Below, piece after piece: positions 23,588 through 34,193 of a DNA stretch of 64,000 nt. The notes beneath the pieces were generated by a model. That model had not been told where the DNA came from, made no database searches, and worked only from the letters and a program-made list of their open reading frames with translations. This DNA is from Macrosoma leucophasiata (lineage: Eukaryota; Arthropoda; Insecta; Lepidoptera; Hedylidae): contig JAWQUS010000003.1 in assembly GCA_036365455.1 (NCBI GenBank), positions 8,018,001 to 8,082,000 on the forward strand. The letters are read 5' to 3'. The stretch's first letter is position 1. Every line of letters begins with the position of its first letter. The position numbers were made by a program, and so were the translations under genes.

Positions 23588-24041
23588 CTTATGGTAGTTT
23601 TCAGCGTTATAATGTTATGTTGCACGGGTTCAAGGTTCGGGCGCATCTCCATCATGAAGCGCGTATGGCCCCGCGGCTGGTGTAGATCGTAAGCGATCTA
23701 CTCGGTTGGCCACTAAGCCGTATCTCCACCAATCCGCTTTGGAGCAGCGTGGTGGAGTAAGCTCCAGGCCTGCCCCCAAAAAGGGGAGAGACTCGTGCCC
23801 AGCAGTGGGACGTATAATGGGTTGCCATTATTATTATTATTAATGTTATGTTCGGCCCCGTTACTTTCCGTACAGAGACCGGCCAAAGCTCCTGTGTGAG
23901 GCCTAAGCTCCTATCCTAAGAGAGGGAGAAGAATTCGCAATTAGAAATATAGATTATATCGATACGAATACGCTACAATATTCACTTCCAATCGATGTGA
24001 ACTGTATTCATGTTTGCTATTTAGATTTAATTAAAAAAAAA
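23588..24041 (+). repeat. Family A, old copy split by a family-C SINE
   Basis: Left part TGGTAGTTTTCAGCG (from 23591), right part CGGCCCCGTTACTTTCCGTA to ATTTAATTAAAAAAAAA at 24041. Family-C insertion at 23622-23841. Confidence 0.55.
23622..23841 (+). mobile_element. Family-C SINE with 5' extension and central deletion
   Basis: Flanked by AATGTTATGTT (23611-23621, 23842-23852). Starts with an extra segment GGGTTCAAGGTTCGGGCGCA before the usual CGTATGGCCCCGCGGCTGG head. Most of the 5S-like block is deleted, with GGTT microhomology at the joint. It lies inside an old family-A copy. Confidence 0.8.
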
Positions 24042-24427
24042 CCAGAGGTGGTTGCACCGAATATGCTTTCAACAGAAATTTAGTTTGCTTAATCATTTTA
24101 TTGGTATATCGTATCTGTAACCTTATCTACTGAGTATCCTTTTTATCGTCTGGATCGAGGTTGAGAATAAATTATCAACTATCAAAGGATCAACATTAAC
24201 ATCTTTTATTTTCATTATTGCTTAACATTTCATATCCTCAATGAGGCTGGAAATGAAATTTTCCGCATCCATTACTTCTTAAGTGGGTGAGTGTAAAGCA
24301 GATGAGTGTAACGTTGAAGTATTTACAATAGTAACGTAGACTGGGTCACTGTGCCACTAGTTCAAGGTGAGATTTACATCTTCCTTCTGTTCGGTCATTG
24401 ACCATTTAAAGTTCACATTGTGTAGAA

Positions 24428-24495
24428 TGGCAATCGGCGTGTATGTATGAAGAGAATGATGAAGGTAGACGAGGCACGAGAGGTATGTCAGGGTG
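24428..24495 (+). mobile_element. LINE F short fragment
   Basis: About 68 bases matching the F region that encodes RRACMKRMMKVDEAREVCQ. Both ends are truncated. Confidence 0.7.
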
Positions 24496-24540
24496 TAGAA
24501 TTATGAATTGATTAAAAACAAGTTTAATAGTTTTAAGAGA

Positions 24541-24587
24541 TTGTAGAGTTCCTGTGTCCGAACTCGAGGGCGTAGGCATCACCGCAT
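24541..24587 (+). repeat. Family A head fragment with covarying foldback
   Basis: GTAGAGTTCCTGTGTCCGAACTCGAGGGCG contains GAGTTC/GAACTC in place of GAGCTC/GAGCTC. It then runs into TTTTTTTAATGTAATGG, the tail-side sequence of another A copy. Confidence 0.55.
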
Positions 24588-24821
24588 TTTTTTAATGTAA
24601 TGGATAGTCAAGTGTCCCCCTCTACCGACTAAACGGTTGTTGTTAGAAATTAAAACGTAATGGCAATAGTAGCTGCATATAACGAAATTAAAAGGAAAAC
24701 TATCACATCTAAGTTGGCTTTACAAGTTTGCGAGTAATAGTCGACCAAATGTAATACTCGAAATGTTTGGACAACCCCATTGAAAATATTTATTTATTTT
24801 TACATTACATTAATCAAACCT

Positions 24822-24880
24822 TAAAACTACGGAACCATACACTGCGCGTGGCCCAACACGCACTTGACCGGATTTTTCTG
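24822..24880. repeat. Common repeat end, other orientation
   Basis: AACTACGGAACCATACACTG...CACGCACTTGACCGGATTTTT, counterpart of 8165-8225. The overlapping 64-codon reading is not supported as a gene. Confidence 0.4.
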
Positions 24881-25009
24881 TTTGTATTCTGTGTATGTAT
24901 AGCGGGACACGTATTTCGACACCAAGAATTCTCTTATACAAGAAGAGAACTATCCCAATGAGTCGGTGGATAACAAGTACAATAAGGCAAGATGGACCGC
25001 ATCATCCTA

Positions 25010-25306
25010 TTTTTTATGTAATAAAAGTGGCAAACAAGCATGCAGTTCACATTGATGTTAAGTGATGACTGCAGTCTATAGACACTTACACAAAGACCAG
25101 AGGTCAAAATGCAGATGCGTTACCACTTCTGAGATCTAAGGTGTTATGCATTTGTGCCGGAAATTACAGGGCCGTACATTACCACCTGACCGGACACGAT
25201 AGTGCTGAACACTACTAATAAACTTGCCGCTGAATGCGGCAAGTTTATTAGGTAATGCGGTGATGCCTACGCCCGCGAGCTCCTTCACTGGAGCTCTACC
25301 ACCAGT
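25010..25306 (-). repeat. Family A, with new foldback
   Basis: Poly-T/ATGTAATAAAAGTGGCAAAC to CTCTACCACCAGT. At 25215-25251 a perfect 16-bp foldback (CTAATAAACTTGCCGC/GCGGCAAGTTTATTAG) replaces the usual CTACCATTTAGCGGCAAGT. Confidence 0.88.
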
Positions 25307-26142
25307 AAATAAACCTGCGATCAAACCGCCACTACAATCGCCAATCCGCATACATAGTGCATAGGGCATAACCCCTCTATTGCTTAGGCAATGGACGTTT
25401 TTGGCTGAATAATTTTATTGTCTGTGTATTACGTATTATTTCGTAGTTCTTTATTACTAGTGAAAGGTTCAGTAACAATGTTTAGATGGTAGGGATTAAC
25501 CATCTCGTATAAAGCTTTTGCTAATTAACTATTGTAAAAATTCTGTGCCAAGGTAAGGTCTGTATGTATTACGAAACAAGTGTGAACTTTAAAATTGTTG
25601 TAAGTGATATGAATACTTTACCTGTTGTGTTACAGTTAAATGACAATGAATAAAATTTGCATATTTTATACATTCAGCGAAAAATAATAGGTTGGCACTG
25701 AGACCTATGATGTTGTAAGTACCTACCTGTATTTGTATACCTATACTTATTTTCCGAAAATAATCGGAACCGCGAAATACCGTCTCCTAATTGCAAGCCT
25801 ATGAAACAAATGTGTCCTTGAACATTATCTGCATGTCAACCAACAATGGACGATGTATATCTGTTTCATACAGTGTTGCAATATATCACTCGATTATGAG
25901 GCCGCGCAAAATGTTAACCGGTCAAGATTTGCCTGACGGATCATACCATGTTGTGTAAGAGCCGCTAATTGTATGAATTTGCATATTCTTGAGCTTAATA
26001 CCTGTTTCCGTTTGGTACTGCGCTGAGAACGGATATGCCAACTGGTATCTAACATTTTATATTTTTGGACTGAGGCCTATTATTGTCATGAAAGTAAAGA
26101 ACATGAATAGGGTGACTGAATAATGTAGCTCATAAACATTGT

Positions 26143-26254
26143 TCATTCATAAAACATGAGGTTTCAACACTGAAACCTCATATTTTTATGAATGAGCAAT
26201 GAGGGGCAGAGGATAGCAGGAGTAACAGAGCATACACATGCTCTGTTACTCCTG
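26143..26254. repeat. Two adjacent tight hairpins with ACAC loops
   Basis: Hairpin 1: 26143-26195, TGAGGTTTCA-ACAC-TGAAACCTCA extended by TCATTCATAAAA/TTTTTATGAATGA with one bulge. Hairpin 2: 26217-26254, perfect 17-bp stem CAGGAGTAACAGAGCAT with loop ACAC. Confidence 0.8.
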
Positions 26255-26536
26255 TCGCCTTACTTAGACCTTTCTGCAGGGTTGGTAATAAACATAAACA
26301 AAGCATACATAACTTACATACAATGGATAACTTCGGGATTTGTTCGAGAATTCATTAAGTATATGAACTTGAAGAAAAATGGATAGAGAAATATGAGGTA
26401 CCTATTTATGATATTAAAGTAAGTAGTTACCAAGTAGGTAGGTACCTAATGACTGTTATAAAGTTTATTACATCGGTTGATTAACCATCAAACGACTAGT
26501 TGATGTGGTCGCTTTCACTATTTACAATTCTAATAA

Positions 26537-26873
26537 AATACACACTAGCGGTAGAAGTAGGTACACTTGCAGAGACGGAACTCGAGGTTTAGGCAATACC
26601 ACATAACTTCCTTTCCGGTTAATGGCAGTTTTCAGGGCTACCGTGTTACACTCAGGTGGTAATGTAGGTACTTGAAATTGCTGCTAAAATACACACTAAA
26701 AAAACATGTATGTGCTGAAAAATACACACTAGCGGTAGAAGTAGGTACACCTGCAGAGACGGAACTCGAGGTTTAGGCAACACCACATAACTTACTTTCC
26801 GGTTAATGGCAGTTTTCAGGGCTACCGTGTTACACTCAGGTGGTAATGTAGGTACTTGAAATTGCTGCTATTC
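26537..26873 (+). repeat. Family-A-derived unit, tandemly duplicated
   Basis: Two about 150-bp units (26537-26687 and 26721-26871) start AATACACACTAGCGGTAGAA and end TTGAAATTGCTGCTA with few differences. The content is diverged family A (GACGGAACTCGAGG, TCAGGTGGTAATGTAGG). The 33 bases between begin with a third copy of AATACACACTA. Confidence 0.75.
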
Positions 26874-26969
26874 TTCTTGGGAGAAAAAACTAGCATCAAT
26901 TTGGGTTAAATTAGCTCCAGTCACATGAGGTTCAGAAATAAGCCATTATCGAGAAAATTCATTTTTATA

Positions 26970-27200
26970 ACAATAACATATGCTTACACTCACAGTCCTT
27001 CACTAGATATAAACCTGTGTCGTGGGTCGTGGGTGCCGTTGCACACACACAACATATAAACGAACCCCCAGACCCGGAACAAATATCTCATACAGATTTG
27101 TCCCGGTACAATCCCGGGAATCGAACCCGTGAGCCTGGGTTCAAACGATCGTCACACGCCTCTGGACCGACTTGCTCGTCGAAGTTTGAGGAATTCGATG
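26970..27200 (-). mobile_element. Family-B SINE, diverged subfamily
   Basis: Minus strand: CGGTCCAGAGGCGTGTGACG, GGGTTCGATTCCCGGGATTG and the body with GTTCCGGGTCTGGGGGTTCG. The tRNA-like head differs from other B copies, so it is an older or separate subfamily. Confidence 0.65.
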
Positions 27201-27204
27201 TTGC

Positions 27205-28125
27205 CTGAGTTGCCGTACGACGATTTTTTTGATATCGGGTCGGTAGCCCGTATTGGTCCTCGAAGTGTACGTACCTATATTTTGAGAGAATTACAAGTGT
27301 AAAAGAAGCGGTAAAAGGGAATACGACTTTCATTGATAAAAGATGATTGATAGACAAAGTTCGTGGTCAAAGATGTTTGTGAGATACTTCAGACAAACTG
27401 TAATAAAACAAAGACGCTAAAAATAAAACAACAATATTTGAAAGGACAATTTTAAACAATCTTCTAAGTTGCGGCATAATTCATCAATTAATGTCACTGT
27501 TGATGAACGTGAATGTTTTTACCATGTTCTCTTAGAATTATATAAAAATGGTGCCTTTTATTTTGGTTTGATATAATAAAATTTATCGTTTTCACAGACA
27601 AAATGATTCTCTTTTTTATTTCTGTATTAAAACAGTTTTTAAGAAGCCCATTATTGTTGAAGAACAACTCAACGAAATCTGTTAAAAATTTAATATCTTC
27701 CATAGGTTTTGGTGTGTTAGGTACTAGGTTTTTTTTTGTTAGGATTGAGTTTTTTCAATGCATAAATAATTTAATTTTGTTTATACGTTGTAATATAGTT
27801 TCTCGATGGCCTACAGTATACGATACGTTACGTATACGCCTATGTTTATAAAACTGAGAACTATATATTATACATACCTAATCAAATGTAATACAATATG
27901 CATATTATTATATACACAAGTTATACAGTAGTTATGTTATACATAAGTTATACATAACGTATAGGTAATGTTTATAGCTTTTCACATTACTTTAAAAGGT
28001 TTGAAATATCAAAGCTGTTTTAGATAAAACTAATAAAAAAAAATAGGTATTAAGAATAAGGTTTTCACAAGGTCTTTATTGACGTTAATGTATCAAGTAG
28101 GCAAAAATATGCTGTTCAATATTTC
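27205..28125. other. Unassigned AT-rich stretch
   Basis: TATACATAAGTTATACATAA-type low-complexity repeats at 27890-27965; otherwise nothing seen. Confidence 0.5.
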
Positions 28126-28133
28126 GATACCTA

Positions 28134-28301
28134 CTTCGGCCCTGCAATTTCCGGCACAGAGGCGTAACACCTTAGGCCTCAGGAGTGGTAACGCATCTGC
28201 ACTTTGACCTTGGTCTTTATGTGGGTGTCTATAGGCTGCAGTCATCACTTAACATCAATGTGAAGTGCATGCTTGTTTGCCACTTTCATTACATAAAAAA
28301 A
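28134..28301 (+). repeat. Family A, 5'-truncated
   Basis: Starts at CGGCCCTGCAATTTCCGG and ends CATTACATAAAAAAA. Flanked by ACCTACTT (left) and ACCAACTT (after the tail), a candidate 8-bp duplication with one mismatch. Truncation at the head and an intact A tail fit retroposition. Confidence 0.82.
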
Positions 28302-28374
28302 CCAACTTATAAAATATGACCACGAGGTGGGCCGCTGAAATTATTTCTAAACTTTTATTCATTATCATTTCAGC

Positions 28375-28510
28375 CAAAAGACGTTCAACTGGACAAATGC
28401 ATGCCGCAATAAATAAAAAGAAAGATTTGACTTGTTGCCGGACATAAGCCCAATACCACTAGACCAGTCTCTCTACCAGCTGATATAAGTCCACGGACTT
28501 TAGGAGGATT
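28375..28510. mobile_element. Decayed LINE-like debris
   Basis: AAGACGTTCAACTGGACAAA and TTGTTGCCGGACATAAGCC resemble lepidopteran LINE-end wording. No other copy in the window confirms it. Confidence 0.25.
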
Positions 28511-28924
28511 TTAGCTCAGTAGTGAGTTTCCGCCTGAAGCCAAACTATTTAAGATTTTTTCTTTAAAATAAGAATAAATAAATTGAGCGCTGATCCATTT
28601 TCTTTCGCACGTCAGCTGTAAATTAAAGTTGATAAAGAAAAATATGGTGTTCACCGTACACACACTATAAACACAAGCCCAATATTGGCCCATTGCCAAC
28701 GCCTTAAATGTCAACCGTTGCGTTTTTACGTCTTCCGTTTCCCTCAACCGATTTACTTGTTTTGATAGTAACAGGTAAGGGTGATAAAATGTTACTGTTT
28801 TTTTTTTCGTCTACTTAATCATATTCTATTGCTTATTTATTGCTCTAGGTTAACTGCTATATTTATTGCTTTGGTTTTGGTGACATGTCACATAAACAAC
28901 CTAAAACCTAACTGTCTATGTACA

Positions 28925-29022
28925 GGTTTTTTTTATGTAATCGAAGTGGCAAACAAGAATGCAGTTCAGTATTCAGCACACGATAGTGCTGAATACTACC
29001 ATTTAGCGGCAAGTATATTAGG
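28925..29022 (-). repeat. Family A with large internal deletion
   Basis: TTTTATGTAATCGAAGTGGC...GTTCAG joined to ACACGATAGTGCTGAATACT...TATATTAGGTAA. Confidence 0.75.
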
Positions 29023-29033
29023 TAAGCAAATGT

Positions 29034-29345
29034 GTGAAGCGCGCATGGCCCAGCGGCTGGTGTAGATCGTAAGCGATCTGCTCGGTTAAGCACTACGGGC
29101 GCGGTCGGGTAGTGTGATGGGGATGGTCGGTCCCGGTTGCTATCGATGGATAGCAGTCGTTAAACCTTGTCGGAGGCCTTATGGGCGCTATGAAAACATC
29201 CGACAGTGGGTTGGCCACTAACCCATCCACCTCCACCAATCCGCATTGGAGCAGCGTGGTGGAGTAAGCTCCAGGCCTTCCCCCAAAAAGGGGAGAGAAT
29301 CGTGCCCAGCAGTGGGACGTATAATGGGTTGCCATTAATATTATT
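29034..29345 (+). mobile_element. Family-C SINE
   Basis: Head GAAGCGCGCATGGCCCAGCG, first half of the 5S-like block to GTGTGATGGGGATGG (second half missing), body, CCCAGCAGTGGGACGTATAA and a short ATT tail. It abuts a deleted family-A copy (28925-29022). No clear target duplication. Confidence 0.8.
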
Positions 29346-29475
29346 CCACTTATTTATTTTTTTTACTCATTAAATAATTTTTAACATATATAAGTATAAA
29401 AATAAACAAATTTATATAAAAAATAAAAAAATAGTGTGCCGCCGACAGCGGGAGCAGGGTCCAAGCTGCCGATGG

Positions 29476-29810
29476 TTAGAGACACAGAGACGGGAACCTC
29501 CTCACTATGCGTGCCGTGCCGAGGAGTACTGCTTTCTGTATCAAACCCTTGATCCATTCACCTAGCGAGAGCCTCTTGAGATGTTGGTCGAGGCTCTTCG
29601 CTATCAGCCCGTTTACCGATACGACTATCGGCACAATGATGGCCGAATCCTCATCCCACATGGCGACAACCTCGTGAGCCAGATCAAGATATTTAATTTC
29701 CTCGTCTTTTTCGGCCTTCACGAGATTCTCATCATGCGGGACGGTGATGTCGATCATCATTACGCGGCGCTCCGAGCGATCTATCACCACTATATCAGGC
29801 TTATTGGCAA
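29476..29810 (-). pseudogene. Dong-type restriction-like endonuclease end
   Basis: Minus-strand reading gives NKPDIVVIDRS...VMMIDITVPHD, a PD...D pattern of the PD-(D/E)xK endonuclease of R2/R4/Dong elements, then KYLDLAHEVVAMWD and the C terminus. It is out of frame with the CCHC segment because of the foldback at 29813-29855. Confidence 0.75.
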
Positions 29811-30625
29811 CACCGATCTATCATCACTGATCTATCATCAGTGATGATAGATCGGTCCCAATACATCGTGACATGGTCATTTCCTAGAACTGCGTCGGGC
29901 ACATACCTGTAGTACGGCACCTCCGCGGCTACAAGACCGTATTTCAAGGCAAGTTGTTGATGGATTATCCTGGCTACTTGGTTGTGTCTGTGCAAGTATT
30001 CGCCGTTGGCAAGACTCGAACAGCCGGAAACAATATGCCTGATTGATTCACCTGGTCGATGGCATGCCCGACATATGTCGACCGTTCCATCCTTCAGGAT
30101 AAACTTCCGGTAGTTGTTGGTCATTACCACTTCGTCCATAATTGCACAAACAAAACCTTCGGTTTCCCCAAAGAGGTCACCGAATCGTAGCCAGGCCACA
30201 GAAGCTAAGAAATCTACATCGGGCCCATGGAGGGCCCGGTAGAAACGGCCGTATAGCTCCTTGCCTTGCCATACAATCCTGCGGTCGCTAGTCGTGAGCA
30301 CCTCAGGTTTGCGCCAGTTCTTTTTAGCCAAAGAGAGAGGGGTGAGTCCGCTGTCGAACGCCACCACATCCCGATGCATCTCCCCGTCGGCGGTCAGGAA
30401 ATATTCTCGGAGATTACACACCTCACGGTTGTGAAGAGTCTTAGCGCTTAGAACGCCACGACCCCCACATCTCCGTGGGATGTATAATCTCATGACCGAA
30501 GACCGTGAGTGATGCATGCGGTGCGCTGTCAGTAAAGAACGGACTCGCCTGTCTAGGGCATCCAGGTCGGTCTGAGTCCACTTGAGTATGCCGAAGGAGT
30601 ACAGCAAGACCATGGCCTGACCCAA
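29801..30625 (-). pseudogene. Dong-type ORF C-terminal part with CCHC motif
   Basis: A 274-codon open segment following the RT. It contains CRACHRPGESIRHIVSGC, the C..C....H....C zinc-binding motif that precedes the restriction-like endonuclease in this group, then a helix-rich stretch. The frame is lost exactly where an 18-bp perfect foldback (29813-29855) occurs; the continuation lies in the next entry. Confidence 0.82.
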
Positions 30626-30744
30626 CCGTTGAAGGCGCGCACCCTATTACCGCCCGACAAAAGACTTTTCAGTACTTTTGTCAGGCGACCAAAGAAACGT
30701 TCCTTCAACGATTGCCTCATCTCGATCTCGCGTATACATAAGCT

Positions 30745-31401
30745 CTACTTATAGCTCTCGGTTGCAGAGAGGTTTCGGAACGGGATGGAACCCGGGAGAT
30801 TCATTCCCTCGGATTCCATTATCTGCCCCTGTTGTACATACATAACAGCGCATTTTTCGATTCCGAATTCCATCCTAATAGAGTTGCTGAAGTTTTCAGT
30901 TACCTTCAGTAGCTCAGACAGATTGGAATTACTGGAACCGAACAATTTCAGGTCATCCATGTATAGCAGGTGAGATATCATCCGACCACCTCTTCGCAAC
31001 CGATAGCCAAGCCCCGAAGCCTCTTGTAGCGTACTGAGAGGATTCAAGGCCAGGCAAAACCATAAGGGGCTTAGACTATCGCCCTGGAAAATACCCCTGG
31101 CAATTCTCACAGGTTCGCCAACCGCCAGGAGCTGCCGAGATCCTGGATAGCGAAGAACCGTAGTCCACTGCAACATACATGTGCCCAGGAAGGCCCGAAG
31201 AGTTGAATAAATTTTATACAACTCCAGGATCCGCATGAGCCATGTATGCGGCACGGAATCGTACGCCTTCTTATAATCTATCCAGCAAGTCGACAGACTC
31301 TTTCGGTTACGACGAACCTGCTGGCTAATTGCCATGTCTATGAGGAGTAGCTCCTTAGTACCGCGGGACCCACTCCTACATCCATTCTGAGAGCGAGACA
31401 A
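30745..31401 (-). pseudogene. Dong-type reverse transcriptase fragment
   Basis: A 218-codon open segment with RT motifs in order: WIDYKKAYDSVPH (catalytic Asp near residue 42), GIFQGDSLSPLWF (near 104-115) and LLYMDDLKLF (YMDD at 147-150), then EFGIEKCAVMYV. The coding sequence continues upstream to about 31735 and downstream in another frame past 30745, so this is only the intact core of a broken ORF. Confidence 0.85.
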
Positions 31402-31739
31402 GATGGAGGAGTCTTCAATGTGCTTAGTTATTTTAACTCTCAGAATGGATGTAAGAACCTTATATACCGTCGGTAGAAAAGTTATTGGTCTATAATTTTT
31501 GAGTTCCGCGGTACTACCTGTTTTATGGAGCAGGTGGGTTACACCAGTCGTTAGAAACTGTGGGAGAGAGCCTGATTCCAGAGATGACTGAAACTAGATT
31601 GCTAAACGAGCGTGCGAACTTCGTAGCCACTTTAACCAGAAATTGTGCAGTCCGTCCGGTCCCGGCGATTTCCAGTTCGGCATCAGACGGACTGCATTGG
31701 CTACGTCTTCTTCTGTGATATTTATGGAATTATTATTAT

Positions 31740-31800
31740 ATTAGGTAATGCGGTGGTGCCTTTGTCCCCGACCTCCGTCACTGGAGCTCTACCACCAGTG
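31740..31800 (-). repeat. Family A terminal fragment
   Basis: TTAGGTAATGCGGTGGTGCC to GGAGCTCTACCACCAGT, abutting the 5' end of the Dong-type LINE. Confidence 0.8.
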
Positions 31801-33090
31801 AAAACGAGTTTAAGTTTTCTGTTTATGGGTACTACTATATTTCAGATTGAGGAATCGAATCCGAACTTTCAGATCCAGCTGAAATGGCTCACTGAATCAC
31901 TAAGGGAGTTCCTAGAAATCTGAATATAATTCTCATTTACCTACATCCTTGAGAAGGCCTTTCGCGTAATGGCTAAGTTAAGCCTTGCTCGATTTAATAT
32001 ATTCTAGTACAGTTTGGACAAGTTTAGTCATTAGCTGGTTATTAATATTAATTTAAAGTCATGTACACTTCAAAACAAGGTGTTTTAGGTCACACGTGTA
32101 CTTAATATGCAGGTGTGCGTCAGCCTATAAGTAAATGACTGAATCTGAACTTAAGGGTTCATTCACATTAGGTCGCATGCAATACGTAGTGACTATAGCG
32201 CGACAGTTGCGCTGCTCCGAAGCGGCAGAATTCTTTACTTAAAAGATCACATGCGTAATGGACCATAGTGGACGGCAGCGCGGCAGGCATGTACGATCGA
32301 ACAGTCAGGTTTAAACAAGCGTGAAGTGCCAGATCTAGACATGCGACAACGTGTCAAGTCAAGTTCTAGCAAAGGAACTGCTGGCTGGCAGCGCCGAGTG
32401 TAATATTACACGAACCACTTGATGCCACTTTTGACCCCTCCATTATCAAAACGTACTATTTAATGTAAACACTTGAAACTACGTGTATTGATGCTAGCTT
32501 AAACGGTTATAAAGCTTTGACGGTCCAATAGTTGTAAATTTTTTACTGACTGACTGGCTTAAAGATCAAAAACCTAACCTACTTCTAGATGACCTGGAAA
32601 TGTGAAATTTGTAATCCTGCTCAATAGTTGTATATACCTAAGCGTAGTAAAAAATCAGAAAATACAAAATTTAAAAAATTGTATATAAGCTTTGTGTGTA
32701 TATTCCATTATGTTTACTTTGTAAGTTTATTTATGTATGTCCTAGAGTAACTACATAAGTAAATAATTATAGATTGTAAATCAGTACTAGCCAACAATTT
32801 TATTCGTAATGTCTTTAGAAAGACAAAGATTAAAACCATATTTTTAGGGTTCCGTAGCCTACATCGAACTTAGTATCGTCATAAAATAAGTCCGCATATC
32901 GCCAACTTTATAAACAAAACAACTGGCCAACTTATACATAATGTATTCACTAAATTAAAATATACCTAATAAATAGCATATTATTATTATAGTCACAAAT
33001 TATCCTTATGATATTATAATCAAACATTACTTGTGATTTTATTTGATTACAATCAATTTCATTAATAATCTAACAACTATGTACTTAATA
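31801..33090. other. Intergenic stretch downstream of the prominin gene
   Basis: No exon-like or repeat structure recognised, apart from a short GGGTTCCGTAGCC match at 32848. Confidence 0.45.
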
Positions 33091-33162
33091 ATTGAAATAA
33101 AACTAGTTTTCAGATTTACATAGCGTATATTAAACAAATCCGAAAACTAGTTTTATTTCAAT
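33091..33162. mobile_element. Short foldback derivative of MITE M3
   Basis: Arms ATTGAAATAAAACTAGTTTT...GATTT and mirror, 27 bp with one mismatch, loop of about 18 bases containing GCGTATATTAAA as in M3. About 300 bp downstream of the prominin stop. Confidence 0.7.
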
Positions 33163-33379
33163 GAGTGTAGCTCGCGAAAACCTAAGAACATACTTAATAA
33201 TTTCCATAAAAAATCTAGACTAAATACGTTTCAAAATTTTTATATAAATTATATACAAATGTGTATGCAAATCACACACACATCGAATATACGAATTTTA
33301 AATATGAGATGATTCAAAATTGCATATATAGTATTTACTTTTAACACTAAGTACGTAAGTTATATTTAGGTGAATTCAT

Positions 33380-33385
33380 TTTATT
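33380..33385 (-). promoter_or_regulatory. Candidate polyadenylation signal of the prominin gene
   Basis: AATAAA on the minus strand about 75 bases after the stop codon. AT-rich DNA gives many chance matches, and further ones lie downstream, so this is only a position-based candidate. Confidence 0.25.
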
Positions 33386-33457
33386 TCATCGTAATTTTGT
33401 GCTTCCAAGCAACTAGTGTTTTACTCAGTATCTATCGCATCGATAAGTTTCTGTTGA

Positions 33458-33491
33458 TCACCAGCTGTCGCTACGCGGCGGGGGAGGCGGA
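33458..33491 (-). CDS. prom: Prominin terminal exon with stop
   Basis: Acceptor ATATTTTCCAG followed by 34 bases that complete a glycine codon and read PPPPPRSDSW then TGA (stop at 33458-33460). A proline run near the C terminus is plausible for a cytoplasmic tail. Confidence is moderate because the exon is tiny; phase agreement and a strong acceptor are the evidence. The 3' UTR continues below 33458. Confidence 0.6.
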
Positions 33492-34193
33492 CTGGAAAAT
33501 ATAAAAAAAAACAAATTTAAATTGCAAAATAAAAAAAAATTACACCTTTACTTATACAAAAAAGAAGGCTTAAAAACGATAGTACGTTAAGTCACAAGTG
33601 AGGAAAATAATCAAAAGACTTATCTATTCTTAATAAATTAATTGTACCTACGTGTAAGTTGGTTTTACACTGCTAAAATAAAATATTGATTTATAAACTA
33701 TTCATTTATAATTAAGACTTAGCCACTGAACTAAAAAATATACGTGGCAATGGTAAGCACGGATATGGTAGATACAATAAATAAAACAACTAAATAATAT
33801 ATTACCAAACAGGACAATGTAAAATACACTAGGTAACTATATCAAAAGACAAGAATATTTTACAAACGCGTTTAATAAAACGTATGATAGATACTATTCA
33901 AAGGTTAACTATCTCCATCTAGAAATATAAAGGTGAAATACATTTATTCATACATTGTCACGACGACGGAGGACATTCATCATAGATCGTAGCATAATAA
34001 ATCGCGGCAAAGTTGGGCACCGCGTAGTTACAAGTTGTCGCCGATTTTGGACAAGTGGCTTATTTATGACAATCCGTTATGTATTTGTGAATAGCAACGT
34101 TTTTCATAGTATTTTATGAATGAATTGCTATGAAAAGGATTACTCTTGAATCCTTTCACAAGAATCATATCACGTCTAAATAGCATCATAATA

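Larger units (their letters stand above)
24042..26135. other. Mixed repeats with unassigned spacers
   Basis: Besides the LINE F, family-A and common-repeat pieces listed separately, 24045-24425 and 25310-26135 show nothing recognisable. Confidence 0.45.
29440..31735 (-). mobile_element. R4/Dong-type non-LTR retrotransposon, 5'-truncated and broken
   Basis: Minus-strand remnants, read from 31735 down to 29440, give an N-terminal RT stretch (GPDG, then NYRPI after one stop), the RT core, a CCHC motif and a restriction-like endonuclease motif. This RT-then-endonuclease order, with no APE endonuclease seen, is that of the R2/R4/Dong group. The 5' end abuts TAA-type repeats at about 31735, and Dong is known to target TAA repeats. 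Two 3'-end fragments of the same family sit inside T1 (36619-36766 and 44902-45045). Confidence 0.8.

Noticed and set aside
26143..26254. miRNA precursors
   Set aside because: Stems are short with 4-base loops and lack a pre-miRNA-like length; no expression evidence available.
26700..26740. CRISPR-like or satellite array
   Set aside because: Only two full units plus a stub; the content is a duplicated family-A fragment.
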